DNA of 64,000 bases from Crateriforma conspicua (lineage in GTDB: Bacteria > Planctomycetota > Planctomycetia > Pirellulales > Pirellulaceae). The number at the start of each line of letters is the position of its first letter. The stretch's first letter is position 1. The notes under the pieces are model-generated. The model saw nothing but the letters and a program-made list of their open reading frames with translations, had not been told where the DNA came from and ran no database searches. The stretch is from positions 868,001 through 932,000 of the forward strand of contig NZ_CP036319.1 in assembly GCF_007752935.1 (NCBI RefSeq). The letters are read 5' to 3'. Position numbers and translations under genes: made by a program. Below, one piece after another: positions 46,701-55,843 of the stretch.

Positions 46701-49462
46701 ATATACGAAAACTTACGATTCTGATTGCACTTGTTGTATGCCTTCCAGGCGTCCATTGGGACAATTTCGTTTCCGCTCAGGACTCGCCATCTGCCGATCG
46801 CCCGATGTCTTTTGGTCGAACGCGTGTCTCGATCAACGATGGGTGGCGTTTTTTTAAGTACGCCGATGCAGAAGATGCCGACGCTCTGATCTATGACGTT
46901 CGGCCAGAAGTCACCGACAAAAAGGACGACCGGCCGGCTGACACGGAACCAACCGAAGCAGAAAAAGTCGCGGCAAGTGATCAAACGCTGAAGCCGTGGA
47001 TTCTTCCGTCGGGAAACGCATTTGTTTCCAGCCCTGCAAAACGAACGCAGCGCCCGAACGGAAACCCGGGCGGTGGTTTTCCGTTCGTCCAGAATTCGTT
47101 CGACGACAGCGGTTGGAAGTCCGTTGATTTGCCGCACGACTGGGCGATTGCCGGGCCGTTCATGAAAGGCTGGGATGTGCCAGTTACCGGCGGAATGGGC
47201 CGACTGCCCAGCCCCGGGGTCGCCTGGTACCGCCGAAAACTCAGTATCCCTGACGGTGATCGCGGGAAATCAGTCTTTCTGGATGTTGACGGTGCGATGT
47301 CGTACGCGATGGTCTGGGTGAACGGTCAGTTGGTCGGCGGTTGGCCATTCGGATACTCGTCTTGGCGGCTTGATCTGACGCCTTACCTTCAGCCGGGCGA
47401 CGACAATCAATTGGCGATTCGATTGGACAACCCACCCCATTCGTCGCGGTGGTATCCGGGCGGCGGGCTATATCGCAACGTCTGGCTAACAACAACTCAG
47501 CCGGTCCATGTCGGTCATTGGGGAACTTTTGTTCGGACCCCGGAGGTCACCGAAAACGCTGCGAAGATCGATCTGAAAATTGCCATCGACAACGACGGTC
47601 GGCAGGCCCAACAGGTGGATGTGTCAACGCAGTTGTTTGAACTTTCGGTCGATGGCAACAAGGCAGCATCCCCAATCGCGGAGTTTGAAAAGTCGAGGAC
47701 CAACGTTGCTGCGGGAAGCTCGGTCAATGTTGAATCTTCCGTGGCGTTGCCAAATCCAAAGCTGTGGGGACCGCCACCAACTCAAACTCCACACCGATAC
47801 GTTGCCGTCACCACGCTGTCGGCCGATGGCCGACTGGTGGATACGTACGAAACACGTTTTGGAATTCGCAACCTTGAATTCGATGCTAACAAAGGCGTGC
47901 TCGTTAACGGCGAACACATTCCCATTCGGGGAGCGAATCAGCATCACGACCTCGGGGCACTCGGGGCCGCCTTCAATGTTCGTGCTGCGGAGCGACAATT
48001 GGAATTGCTGCGGGAGATGGGCTGCAACGCGATCCGCATGGCTCACAACCCGCCGGCGCCGGAACTGTTGGAACTGACAGATCGCATGGGCTTTCTTGTT
48101 GTCGACGAATTGTACGACGTGTTCGCTCGCAAAAAGACGCCGCTGGACTTTCATCTGATTTTTTCCGATTGGCACGAACAGGACTTGCGGTCGTTGATTC
48201 AACGAGATCGAAACCATCCGTCGGTCATTCTGTGGAGCACCGGAAACGAACTCGGCGAACAGTACACGGGCGCCGCTGGGGCAAAATTGGCCGCCAGGAT
48301 GCGCGATATCACCCGGGAAGAAGATCCCACTCGGCCGATGACGGCGTCGATGAACTTCGCCAAGCCGGATATGGCGTTTTCAGAACCGATGGACGTGATC
48401 AGCCTGAACTATCAGGGCGAAGGCATTCGCAACGCGCCCGCGTATTCGCACCTCAAGGGGATCAACACGCCGCCCCTCTATCCGGCTTTCCATGAAAAGT
48501 ATCCCGACAGGCTGATCATTAGCAGTGAAAACGCAGCCGCAGTCAGTTCGCGAGGTACCTACCTGTTTCCGGTCGCGGAAGGAAACAGCGCACCGGTTGC
48601 AGACGGAGTCGGCGGCGATCCGAAACGACAGTACGTGAGTTCCTATGAGTTGTACACGGCACCCTTTGGGTCATCGGCTGACAAGGTCTTTGCGTCTCTT
48701 GAAAAACATCCCTACGTTGGTGGCGGGTTTGTCTGGAGCGGTTGGGATTACCTCGGGGAACCAACCCCATACTACGAGGCTCGGAGCTCGTACTTTGGCG
48801 TGATCGATCTGGCCGGGTTCAAGAAAGATCGGTTCTACCTGTATCAGTCTCACTGGCGACAGGATTACCCAATGGTGCATGTTCTGCCACACTGGACGTG
48901 GCCCGATCGCAAGGGCCAAAAGACGCCGGTTCACATTTTCACGTCCGGCGATGAAGTAGAGCTTTTCCTGAACGGCTCGTCACTCGGCAGGAAGAAAAAG
49001 CAGCGGTACGAATACCGCCTTCGGTGGGACGACGTCGTCTACGAACCCGGCGAACTTAGAGCCGTCGCCTACAAGAACGAAAAGGCATGGGCATCCACGG
49101 TCGTCAGGACCGCAGGCGAGCCCGCAGGAGTGAAGATCACTGCTGATCGCAAACGTGTTCACGCGGACGGTCGGGACCTTAGTTTCATTACGGCAAGGAT
49201 TGTCGACGCGCACGGCACGACTGTTCCCCAGGCGAACCACCAATTGACATTCCGCGTCGAAGGCCCCGGACACATTGCCGCCACCGACAATGGTGATCCC
49301 ACGTGTTTCGTCGCCTTCCCGTCAGCCACGCGGCCCGCCTTCAACGGTTTGTGCCTTGCCATTGTTCGCACAAAGAATGGTGAACCTGGTGAGATTCGCG
49401 TGACGGCGACCACCAAGGGTCTGCCCCTTGCCTCGGTCACGATTGCTGCTGGGACAAAATAA
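46697..49462 (+). CDS. Secreted GH2 glycoside hydrolase (beta-galactosidase-like)
   Basis: 921 aa with a signal peptide ('LTILIALVVCLPGVHWD'). The order is GH2 sugar-binding sandwich ('WKSVDLPHDWAIAGPF', 'WYPGGGLYRNVWL'), immunoglobulin-like domain, TIM barrel and a C-terminal sandwich (DUF4982/big-like). Acid/base Glu is in 'WSTGNELGEQ' (~518) and the nucleophile Glu in 'IISSENAA' (~609). GH2 in this layout is mostly beta-galactosidase or beta-glucuronidase; the exact sugar is undetermined. The ATG at 46697 overlaps the preceding stop (ATGA); the longer frame from 46541 has no signal peptide. Confidence 0.92.
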   Translation: MNIRKLTILIALVVCLPGVHWDNFVSAQDSPSADRPMSFGRTRVSINDGWRFFKYADAEDADALIYDVRPEVTDKKDDRPADTEPTEAEKVAASDQTLKPWILPSGNAFVSSPAKRTQRPNGNPGGGFPFVQNSFDDSGWKSVDLPHDWAIAGPFMKGWDVPVTGGMGRLPSPGVAWYRRKLSIPDGDRGKSVFLDVDGAMSYAMVWVNGQLVGGWPFGYSSWRLDLTPYLQPGDDNQLAIRLDNPPHSSRWYPGGGLYRNVWLTTTQPVHVGHWGTFVRTPEVTENAAKIDLKIAIDNDGRQAQQVDVSTQLFELSVDGNKAASPIAEFEKSRTNVAAGSSVNVESSVALPNPKLWGPPPTQTPHRYVAVTTLSADGRLVDTYETRFGIRNLEFDANKGVLVNGEHIPIRGANQHHDLGALGAAFNVRAAERQLELLREMGCNAIRMAHNPPAPELLELTDRMGFLVVDELYDVFARKKTPLDFHLIFSDWHEQDLRSLIQRDRNHPSVILWSTGNELGEQYTGAAGAKLAARMRDITREEDPTRPMTASMNFAKPDMAFSEPMDVISLNYQGEGIRNAPAYSHLKGINTPPLYPAFHEKYPDRLIISSENAAAVSSRGTYLFPVAEGNSAPVADGVGGDPKRQYVSSYELYTAPFGSSADKVFASLEKHPYVGGGFVWSGWDYLGEPTPYYEARSSYFGVIDLAGFKKDRFYLYQSHWRQDYPMVHVLPHWTWPDRKGQKTPVHIFTSGDEVELFLNGSSLGRKKKQRYEYRLRWDDVVYEPGELRAVAYKNEKAWASTVVRTAGEPAGVKITADRKRVHADGRDLSFITARIVDAHGTTVPQANHQLTFRVEGPGHIAATDNGDPTCFVAFPSATRPAFNGLCLAIVRTKNGEPGEIRVTATTKGLPLASVTIAAGTK

Positions 49463-49591
49463 GAAGCAAAGATGCTTCATGCGAATCAACCCTCGTCGAA
49501 TTGAACAACCGACTCATCCTCTCACGGCGAGGATGGACGACACACTTTGCAAATCTTCCCGACAAACGACAGTCGCACTCAGGAAGCGAGT

Positions 49592-51271
49592 ATGAGAATC
49601 CATATCACACTGGCGTTTGTTTTATTGGCGTCGGTAAGACTGTTCGCCCAGGACGTGCCGCTGGTTTATGACGTTGAACACACGGGGACAAAGTTCGACG
49701 CGCCCGTTTTGCCCGACTATGAAAAACTGCCAATCGTCCGCCCGTTGCCTGATCCTTTCGCCTGGTCGGATGGAAGCGGTCGTTCGACGGACTTCCGAGA
49801 CTGGAGTCGACGTCGGTCTGAGATCAAAGCCGAGATTGAACATTACGGAATCGGACAGAGACCGCCTCGCCCAAAAAACATCACAGCGGATTTCAAAGAC
49901 AGCACTCTGACGGTCAACGTCGCGGAGAATGGTGAAACACTGGTCCTGACGGCGCGTGTTCGTCTGCCCGAAGGTGACGGACCGTTTCCAGCAGTCATTG
50001 GAATCGGGTTCGGCGGTGGCAGTGGAAGTCTTCCTTCCGACATTTTTGCCGATCGGAACGTTGCGATGATTGGTTTTAATTTCAGCCAAGTGATGTCACA
50101 CACACAAAAGCGAGGTCACGAACCGATCAATCGGCTGTACCCTGATTTGAATCACATCGGCGCGTACAGCGCGTGGCCGTGGGGAATCAGCCGGATCATC
50201 GATGGCTTGGAACTTGTGGAAGGAGTACTTCCAATTGATCGCAAACATCTCGCGGTCACCGGCTGTTCCTTCGCCGGAAAGATGGCTCTGTTTGCCGGAG
50301 CCTTTGATGAAAGAATCGCACTGACCATCGCACAGGAATCCGGCGGAGGCGGCGCGGCAGCGTGGCGGGTTTCCGAAACGCTGGGGAACGTTGAAACGCT
50401 TGGGAAGACTAGTCGTGCCTGGTTCCTTGAAGACATGTTCCGCTTCGGGAATTCCGTTGAAAAACTCCCGTATGACCATCACGAACTGATGGCAATGGTG
50501 GCTCCACGTGCATTGCTCGTGCTTGGCAATCCCGACTATGAATGGCTGGCCGATGAATCCGGATACGTTTCCTGCCGCGCTGCTCACGAAGTGTGGAAGA
50601 AGTTTGGCATCGCCGATCGCTTTGGGTTCTCGATCGTCGCCGGACACCAGCACTGTCAACTTCCTGACAGTCAGCGTCCGGAAGTCGAAGCGTTCGTCGA
50701 CAGATTTCTTTTGGGAAAGAAAGGTGTCGACACGGTCGTCGCAAAGCATCCGTTCGGCGACTTTGAACACACGATGTGGTACGACGGATGGGCCACCGGC
50801 AAGTCGACATTCCCAACGCCCGATTCGACCAGCGTGGAAACGCTGTCTTTCGAGGCGGAAGACTTGAAACGCGGAACCGACTGGCTGGTTGCAAACGACG
50901 AAAAGGCGTCAGGTGGTAAATACGTGACCATCAAGTCCGGCAAGAACAGCCCCCAAGCGGCGCCTTCCGGCGTAGCCGCAACACTGATCGTTCCATTCAC
51001 GACGAACGAAAATTCAAAGTACCATTTATTTGCTCGAGTCAATTGCCCGTCGGCCGATGATGATTCGTTCTGGTTCAAAGTTGACGACGGGAAGTTTGAG
51101 ACGGCGAACGGATTGGGAACAATCGGCTGGGAATGGGTCAAGCTGGGCAGCATGACGCTGAAGCCCGGCGACCACACACTCACCCTGGCCTACCGCGAAG
51201 ACGGCGCGTTGCTCGACAAAATCGCATTCACGACCTACCCGTTTGGCCCGGCAGCGCTGGAATTAAAATAA
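49592..51271 (+). CDS. CE15-like esterase with C-terminal carbohydrate-binding domain
   Basis: 559 aa, signal peptide 'LAFVLLASVRLFAQ'. An alpha/beta-hydrolase with the CE15 glucuronoyl-esterase layout: nucleophile Ser in 'VTGCSFAGKMALFAGAFDERIAL' (described; Ser ~225), acidic region in 'ESGGGGAAAWRVSE', His in 'VAGHQHCQLP' (~351). Characterised CE15 enzymes have Arg after the Ser (GCSRxGK), where it contacts glucuronate; here it is Phe, so the substrate may differ. Residues ~418-559 are a CBM35/CBM6-like jelly roll ('LSFEAEDLKRG', 'LFARVNCPS', 'PGDHTLTLAYREDGALLDKI'). The role would be to cut ester links between glucuronoxylan and lignin or related esters. It is in the same direction as GH2 and GH51. 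Confidence 0.85.
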   Translation: MRIHITLAFVLLASVRLFAQDVPLVYDVEHTGTKFDAPVLPDYEKLPIVRPLPDPFAWSDGSGRSTDFRDWSRRRSEIKAEIEHYGIGQRPPRPKNITADFKDSTLTVNVAENGETLVLTARVRLPEGDGPFPAVIGIGFGGGSGSLPSDIFADRNVAMIGFNFSQVMSHTQKRGHEPINRLYPDLNHIGAYSAWPWGISRIIDGLELVEGVLPIDRKHLAVTGCSFAGKMALFAGAFDERIALTIAQESGGGGAAAWRVSETLGNVETLGKTSRAWFLEDMFRFGNSVEKLPYDHHELMAMVAPRALLVLGNPDYEWLADESGYVSCRAAHEVWKKFGIADRFGFSIVAGHQHCQLPDSQRPEVEAFVDRFLLGKKGVDTVVAKHPFGDFEHTMWYDGWATGKSTFPTPDSTSVETLSFEAEDLKRGTDWLVANDEKASGGKYVTIKSGKNSPQAAPSGVAATLIVPFTTNENSKYHLFARVNCPSADDDSFWFKVDDGKFETANGLGTIGWEWVKLGSMTLKPGDHTLTLAYREDGALLDKIAFTTYPFGPAALELK

Positions 51272-51289
51272 TGCGGCGCCAGGCGGTCT

Positions 51290-51645
51290 TTGAAGGAAGC
51301 GATCGGACTGCGTGTCAAGATCGGCGTCGGAGTCAGCCATCGCGTCATCCAAAACGCGGAAGACGCTATGATCATTACGAAGCGTTTCTGAAAATTGACT
51401 CCGGAAAACGTCATGAAGCCACAGGGCATTGATCCAAAAGAACTCCAATAGAATTCGAAGCAGCCGATGCCCTTGCCGACTTTGGCATTCACTTGGGGCA
51501 AGCCGGACATGAGGTCTGGCGAACGGCCTTGCAGCCCATCCTAGAGAAGAATCTGGGCGAGCCGGCTGAAATCGATCATGCCCCTTCACCAATGGGAAAC
51601 CCTGGACTCCGACCCCGAACCCACGATCACGGTACCTTTCAATGA
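51290..51645 (+). pseudogene. Decayed GH10 endo-beta-1,4-xylanase remnant
   Basis: In frame 51290, the text reads 'LKEAIGLRVKIGVGVSHRVI' ... 'ITKRF', TGA at 51389-51391, then 'KLTPENVMKPQGIDPKELQ' and TAG at 51449. In the next frame (from 51433) it continues 'IEFEAADALADFGIHLGQAGHEVW'. Together these copy the N-terminal order of GH10 xylanases: ...KIGVA..., ...F..ITPENEMKPE.I.PEEG.., ..FE.AD.IVDFA...G..., ...GHTLVW. An in-frame stop and a frameshift break it, and the catalytic Glu region is not present, so it is a truncated remnant. What follows (to 51645, overlapping the GH51 start) has no recognisable GH10 sequence. Recognition is by eye, so domain identity is good but not certain. Confidence 0.72.
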
Positions 51646-53258
51646 AGATCAGTTTTCAAATGCGAATTGGAGTTGCCCTTCTACTTCTGTGGGGTTGCAC
51701 TCATCTTAGCCACGCACAAACAAAGATCGTTGTCGACGCCACGAAGGCGGATTCCGTCATCGCTCCCGAAATCTATGGGCAATTCGCGGAACACCTGGGA
51801 GGCTGCGTCTACGGTGGACTGTGGGTTGGCCCCGATTCGCAGATTCCCAACGAGCAAGGCTATCGCAAGGATGTTCTGGACGCGCTTAAGCGGCTCAACG
51901 TTCCGGTTCTTCGTTGGCCGGGCGGTTGCTTCGCAGACGACTACCACTGGCGTGATGGTATCGGGCCTCGCGACGACAGGCCCCGGACGCTGAATATCTA
52001 CTGGGGCGGCGACGAGACGAATGCGTTTGGTACGCATGAGTTTCTCGATCTTTGCGAAATACTCGGTTGTGAAGCCTACGTGGCCGGAAACGTGGGTTCC
52101 GGCACGGTCGAAGAAATGCGTGAGTGGGTCGAGTACATGACAAGCGACTCGAACAGCACGCTCGCACAAATGCGGCGAATGAATGGGCGCGAGAAACCGT
52201 GGCGCGTCAAGTACTTCGGGGTCGGCAACGAGAACTGGGGCTGCGGAGGGAACATGACGGCCGAATATTACTCCGACCTCTATCGACGTTATGCCACATA
52301 CGTTCGAAACTTCAGCGGCAATCACATCACAAAAGTCGCGAACGGACCAAGTGGTCGTGATGTACCGTTCATGGATACGCTGGTCCGCAACGCCCACAAG
52401 CAAGCCGACGCCTTCAGCATGCACTATTACGTTCTGCCCGGGGCCGACTGGAACGCGAAAGGAGACGCATTGAACTTTCCGGAGTCGGAGTGGTTCTCCG
52501 TGATGCAGCAGACATATCAAGTCGAGGATCTCATCAAGGACTACATCGCGATCCTGGACGAAGTCGATCCTAATCGACGGCTTGACCTTTATGTCGACGA
52601 ATGGGGGACCTGGTACGACCAGGCCCCGGATGCACCATCCGCACTCTATCAGCAAAACACGATCCGGGACGCCGTTTCAGCTGCTCTGTTCTTCCACATC
52701 TTCCACGAACATGCCGACCGAATCACGATGGGAAACATCGCACAGGTCGTCAACGTGCTGCAAGCAATGATCCTGACTCGCGACGATCGAATGCTGCTGA
52801 CGCCGACGTATCACGTCTTCGAAATGTACAAGATTCATCAAGGCGCAAAGCATATTCCCCTGGACGTGAACAGTCCGGCCTACACGTGCACGACCGCGAA
52901 TGCACCACCAACCAATCCTTCCGCCAGTTTCAAAACTGACGCAAACCCCGACAAGTTGTGGAGCAGTCAGGTGGACGCCATCTCAGCGTCCGCGTCACTG
53001 ACAGCGGACGGAACGATCAACGTGTCGCTGGTGAACGCATCACCGACAGAGTCCTACCCGGTTGAGTTGGCTTTCGAGGGCTTGGAGCTGACCAAAGCGC
53101 ACGGCCGAGTGCTTAGTGCACAGCGGATCGATGCTCACAATACGTTTGACGATCCGGAAGCGGTGCAACCGCAAGTAATCCGAAACTTGAAGACCGTCGC
53201 AAACACGATCCAGATCACCATTCCGCCGGCAAGTGTCTCGGCAGTCACTGCTCACTAG
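51642..53258 (+). CDS. Secreted GH51 alpha-L-arabinofuranosidase
   Basis: 538 aa with a signal peptide ('IGVALLLLWGCTHLSHAQ'; a lipobox-like Cys is not at the right place). GH51 barrel: 'APEIYGQFAEHLGGCVYGGLW' start, 'LRWPGGCFADDYHWRDG', acid/base Glu in 'GVGNENWGCGG' (~196) and nucleophile Glu in 'LYVDEWGTWY' (~320). The C-terminal beta-sandwich ends at the stop. It releases terminal arabinofuranose from arabinan or arabinoxylan side chains. It closes the cluster. Its ATG overlaps the stop of the frame that carries the GH10 remnant. Confidence 0.95.
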   Translation: MKISFQMRIGVALLLLWGCTHLSHAQTKIVVDATKADSVIAPEIYGQFAEHLGGCVYGGLWVGPDSQIPNEQGYRKDVLDALKRLNVPVLRWPGGCFADDYHWRDGIGPRDDRPRTLNIYWGGDETNAFGTHEFLDLCEILGCEAYVAGNVGSGTVEEMREWVEYMTSDSNSTLAQMRRMNGREKPWRVKYFGVGNENWGCGGNMTAEYYSDLYRRYATYVRNFSGNHITKVANGPSGRDVPFMDTLVRNAHKQADAFSMHYYVLPGADWNAKGDALNFPESEWFSVMQQTYQVEDLIKDYIAILDEVDPNRRLDLYVDEWGTWYDQAPDAPSALYQQNTIRDAVSAALFFHIFHEHADRITMGNIAQVVNVLQAMILTRDDRMLLTPTYHVFEMYKIHQGAKHIPLDVNSPAYTCTTANAPPTNPSASFKTDANPDKLWSSQVDAISASASLTADGTINVSLVNASPTESYPVELAFEGLELTKAHGRVLSAQRIDAHNTFDDPEAVQPQVIRNLKTVANTIQITIPPASVSAVTAH

Positions 53259-53634
53259 CGGACAACGGTGACAAGGCGTCAACCATGCGTCGGTGAAGCA
53301 CACATGCCATGGACGGGCGCGGCGCTGCGGCCGTACCCCTGAGTTGCTGCGCAGATGGGTGCTGGCAGTAGTTCCTCGCAGCGAAGTGATATTCGGAGCG
53401 TCTTCGCCAATCACACTCCCATTCCTTCGAGCGTGTGTGCCAGCTTGCACATGTTTTGCGGATCAATCCGTGCAGGATCATCCTGGGTATCACGAGCCCG
53501 GGGGCCGTTGGCGCGAGCTTGCGATTTGTAGCTCGTGCTTGGTCTGCGGCGGACGCTGGTAGCGTTGTTTGCCGAAAGGAAAAGTGCCGTCGTTTCAACT
53601 ATGTCACCGGAAGGGCACTGATTCAGTTGAAACA
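53259..53634. other. Intergenic stretch between GH51 and the tRNA-Leu terminator
   Basis: 376 bases. All frames were read for glycosidase or transposase remnants and none was convincing. The stretch may be a remnant of rearrangement next to the cluster. Confidence 0.4.
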
Positions 53635-53636
53635 CG

Positions 53637-53671
53637 AAAAAAGGCCTCAAGCAACAACGTGCTTAAGGCCT
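53637..53671 (-). terminator. Rho-independent terminator of tRNA-Leu
   Basis: On the minus strand the arms AGGCCTTAAGCA and TGCTTGAGGCCT pair through a six-base loop (one mismatch T-G), followed by TTTTTT. A second small hairpin CTCGGTaaagACCGAG lies at 53678-53693, directly after the tRNA 3' end. Confidence 0.85.
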
Positions 53672-53693
53672 GTTGGGCTCGGTAAAGACCGAG

Positions 53694-53778
53694 TGCGGAT
53701 GAGAGGATTTGAACCTCCACGTCCTTATCGGACACTAGAACCTGAATCTAGCGCGTCTGCCAGTTCCGCCACATCCGC
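53694..53778 (-). tRNA. tRNA-Leu, anticodon CAG
   Basis: 85 bases on the minus strand. The acceptor arms GCGGATG and CATCCGC pair fully with discriminator A; the anticodon stem CTAGA/TCTAG encloses loop TTCAGGT, anticodon CAG (reads CUG). A long variable arm, the T-arm GGAGGTTCAAATCC and the D-arm GGCAGACGC fit class II Leu. CCA is not encoded, so it is added later. It is followed by a strong terminator. Confidence 0.95.
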
Positions 53779-53958
53779 TGAAATCGCCCCGAAGAAAATC
53801 TCGGGCGATTGAAAACTGCGGCCGCTAACAAACGACGAATCGATGTCGCGGCCGCGGCAGATTCAGGAAGATATCGCTTGGTCGGTTTGGTCGCAAGGGC
53901 AGCGAGCAGCCTGGCCGGTGCACGCCGCCGAGCACAACATTTCCCGATGGTCCGGCCC

Positions 53959-55569
53959 CTAGGGGCGGCTGCGTCCCGCGGCGATCAATTCGGCCAGTTC
54001 GGCCTTCATCCGCTGGGCGACATCAGGGTGCTGATCGATCACGTTGTTGGTTTCTCCCGGATCATCGGCCAAGTTGAACAACTGGAATTGCGGGATCGGA
54101 TCCCGGACCAATCGCAGGTGCATGTTGTTGGCCTTTTTGCTGTCCGCGCGGACCAGTTTCCAGTCGCCGACACGATAGCCGTAGTTGTCGCCTTTGCCGT
54201 TATCCTGCTGGACCAGCGATTGGCGGCCCTGAGCGTCGTCGGCACCCAGCAGTGCGTCCGAAACATCAAAGCTGTCCAAGCACCCGTCGTCGGGCAACGG
54301 CACGCCGGCCATCGCGGCACAGCTGGCCGCCAGGTCGACGGTGCAAACAATTTTTTCCGATACGCCGGGACGAATCGTGCCGGGCCACCACGTGATCAGC
54401 GGCGTCCGGGTGCCGCCTTCGTAAACGTTGTACTTGCCACCGGTGAAGGGACCGTTGGGATCATGGTCGCCAAGCTTTTCGATCGCGTCGTCTTTGTATC
54501 CGTCGTCCAACACCGGACCGTTGTCGCTGCAGAACACGACCATGGTTTTCTGGTCCAACTGCAAGTCTTTCAATGTCGAAATCAGTTCGCCGACGCACCA
54601 GTCCAGTTCGACAATGGCATCGCCACGAGGCCCCAGGCCGGATGAGCCTTGAAAGCGTTCGTGCACCGCACGGGGAACGTGCAGGTCGTGGCTGGCAAAG
54701 AACAGAAAGAACGGTTCGCTTTGGTGGTCCTTGATCCATTGCTTGGATTCACTGACCCAGCGGTCCGAGAGGTCTTCGTCACGAAAACGGGCCGCGTGGC
54801 CACCGGTGTAGAAACCGATTCGGCTGATGCCGTTGTGGATGGTCGAATTGTGGCCGTGCGACCAGTCCATCTTCAGCGTGTCACGATGGGAAATGCCGGT
54901 GGGATGATCGGGTGATGGCTTTTTCTGGCCCACCCACAACGGATCTGCTGGATCCAGGTTCAACACGTGGTGGTCTTGAACATAGACCTGCGGAACGCGG
55001 TCGTTGGTCGTCGGCAGCAAGAAGCAATGGTCAAATCCGATCTCCAGCGGTCCGGGGGAAAGCTTGCCGTTCCAATCAGGCCCGGCGTCTTTGGTGCCCA
55101 GTCCCAAGTGCCATTTGCCGATGACCGCGGTGTGGTATCCGGCTGACTTCAACAGCGAAGCAATGGTGGTGGTCCCGGCCGGGATCAACGCGGGGCTGTT
55201 GGGCGGCGCTATGCCGGTGCCGTCTTCGCGAAACGCATAAGTGCCGGTCAAAAACGAGTAACGCGTCGGCGTGCAGGTCGATGCGGAGCAATACCCGCTG
55301 GTAAAGCGAAGGCCTTCGGCGGCCAATTGATCGATGTGCGGCGTTTCCAGTGCGGCGTGGCCATAGCAGGAAACGTCACCGTATCCCAAGTCGTCGGCCA
55401 TGATCACGATGACATTGGGTGGATCCGCCGACTGGGCCGATGCCTGGGGACCGCCCAAGCCCAGGACCACAAGGCAGCACACCAGCGATACGACGCCCTG
55501 GCAAAACCGGATGTGCCGGTGCAAGGCGGTGGGGACAATGTTGTTGTCAAGTGATGCGGATGGTCTCAT
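53959..55569 (-). CDS. Type I sulfatase
   Basis: 536 aa. From the ATG at 55569 a signal segment ('VVSLVCCLVVLGLGGPQASAQ') is followed by 'PPNVIVIMADDLGYGDV' (metal Asp-Asp) and the sulfatase signature Cys in 'STCTPTRYSFLTG' (C-T-P-T-R, ~97), which is converted to formylglycine. 'AVIGKWHLG' and 'VFCSDNGPV' hold the other active-site residues. The frame is open back to 55824, but the upstream part has no family match. It hydrolyses sulfate esters of a polysaccharide or other compound; class cannot be told. It is single, not in the cluster. A weak hairpin AATCGCCC...GGGCGATT at ~53783-53811 separates it from the tRNA. Confidence 0.95.
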   Translation of the reverse strand: MRPSASLDNNIVPTALHRHIRFCQGVVSLVCCLVVLGLGGPQASAQSADPPNVIVIMADDLGYGDVSCYGHAALETPHIDQLAAEGLRFTSGYCSASTCTPTRYSFLTGTYAFREDGTGIAPPNSPALIPAGTTTIASLLKSAGYHTAVIGKWHLGLGTKDAGPDWNGKLSPGPLEIGFDHCFLLPTTNDRVPQVYVQDHHVLNLDPADPLWVGQKKPSPDHPTGISHRDTLKMDWSHGHNSTIHNGISRIGFYTGGHAARFRDEDLSDRWVSESKQWIKDHQSEPFFLFFASHDLHVPRAVHERFQGSSGLGPRGDAIVELDWCVGELISTLKDLQLDQKTMVVFCSDNGPVLDDGYKDDAIEKLGDHDPNGPFTGGKYNVYEGGTRTPLITWWPGTIRPGVSEKIVCTVDLAASCAAMAGVPLPDDGCLDSFDVSDALLGADDAQGRQSLVQQDNGKGDNYGYRVGDWKLVRADSKKANNMHLRLVRDPIPQFQLFNLADDPGETNNVIDQHPDVAQRMKAELAELIAAGRSRP

Positions 55570-55843
55570 CCGGCCGGTCTCCTGAAGATGCGTCGGGGTT
55601 GAATCGGGAACCACAGCATAGCACGGACACGTTTGGAATCGCGGGCGATTGGGCGGATTCGACATTCGGGCGGGACGCATAGGAAAGCCATCGAAGCGAC
55701 CCGATGTCCCGTCGGCTATCATCGAACATGTCCACCGGCGTGGCCCCGATGGTGCGATTTCCTGCGTCGCACAGTGATCGACGTCCCTGCGGTCGCGACG
55801 GGCAACCGATCGCCGGCAGACCACAATTCACTAGATCGAGGCA

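Noticed and set aside
49463-49478. GAAGCA-AAGA-TGCTTC hairpin after GH2 as terminator.
   Set aside because: Six pairs only and no T-run follows; it does not clearly end transcription before CE15.
44355-53258. A base composition shift of the cluster as a sign of transfer.
   Set aside because: Hand counts of sampled 60-base lines gave 30 to 38 G+C in the cluster and 31 to 38 in the flanks, so no difference can be claimed.
44070-53701. TGCGGATG at the microsatellite equals the tRNA-Leu 3' end, suggesting att sites around the polysaccharide cluster.
   Set aside because: Only eight bases match, the left copy is a microsatellite, no integrase is present, and the native terminator still follows the tRNA directly.
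53783-53811. AATCGCCC...GGGCGATT hairpin between sulfatase and tRNA-Leu as terminator.
   Set aside because: The T-run is only three bases; kept as a weak possibility in the sulfatase entry.
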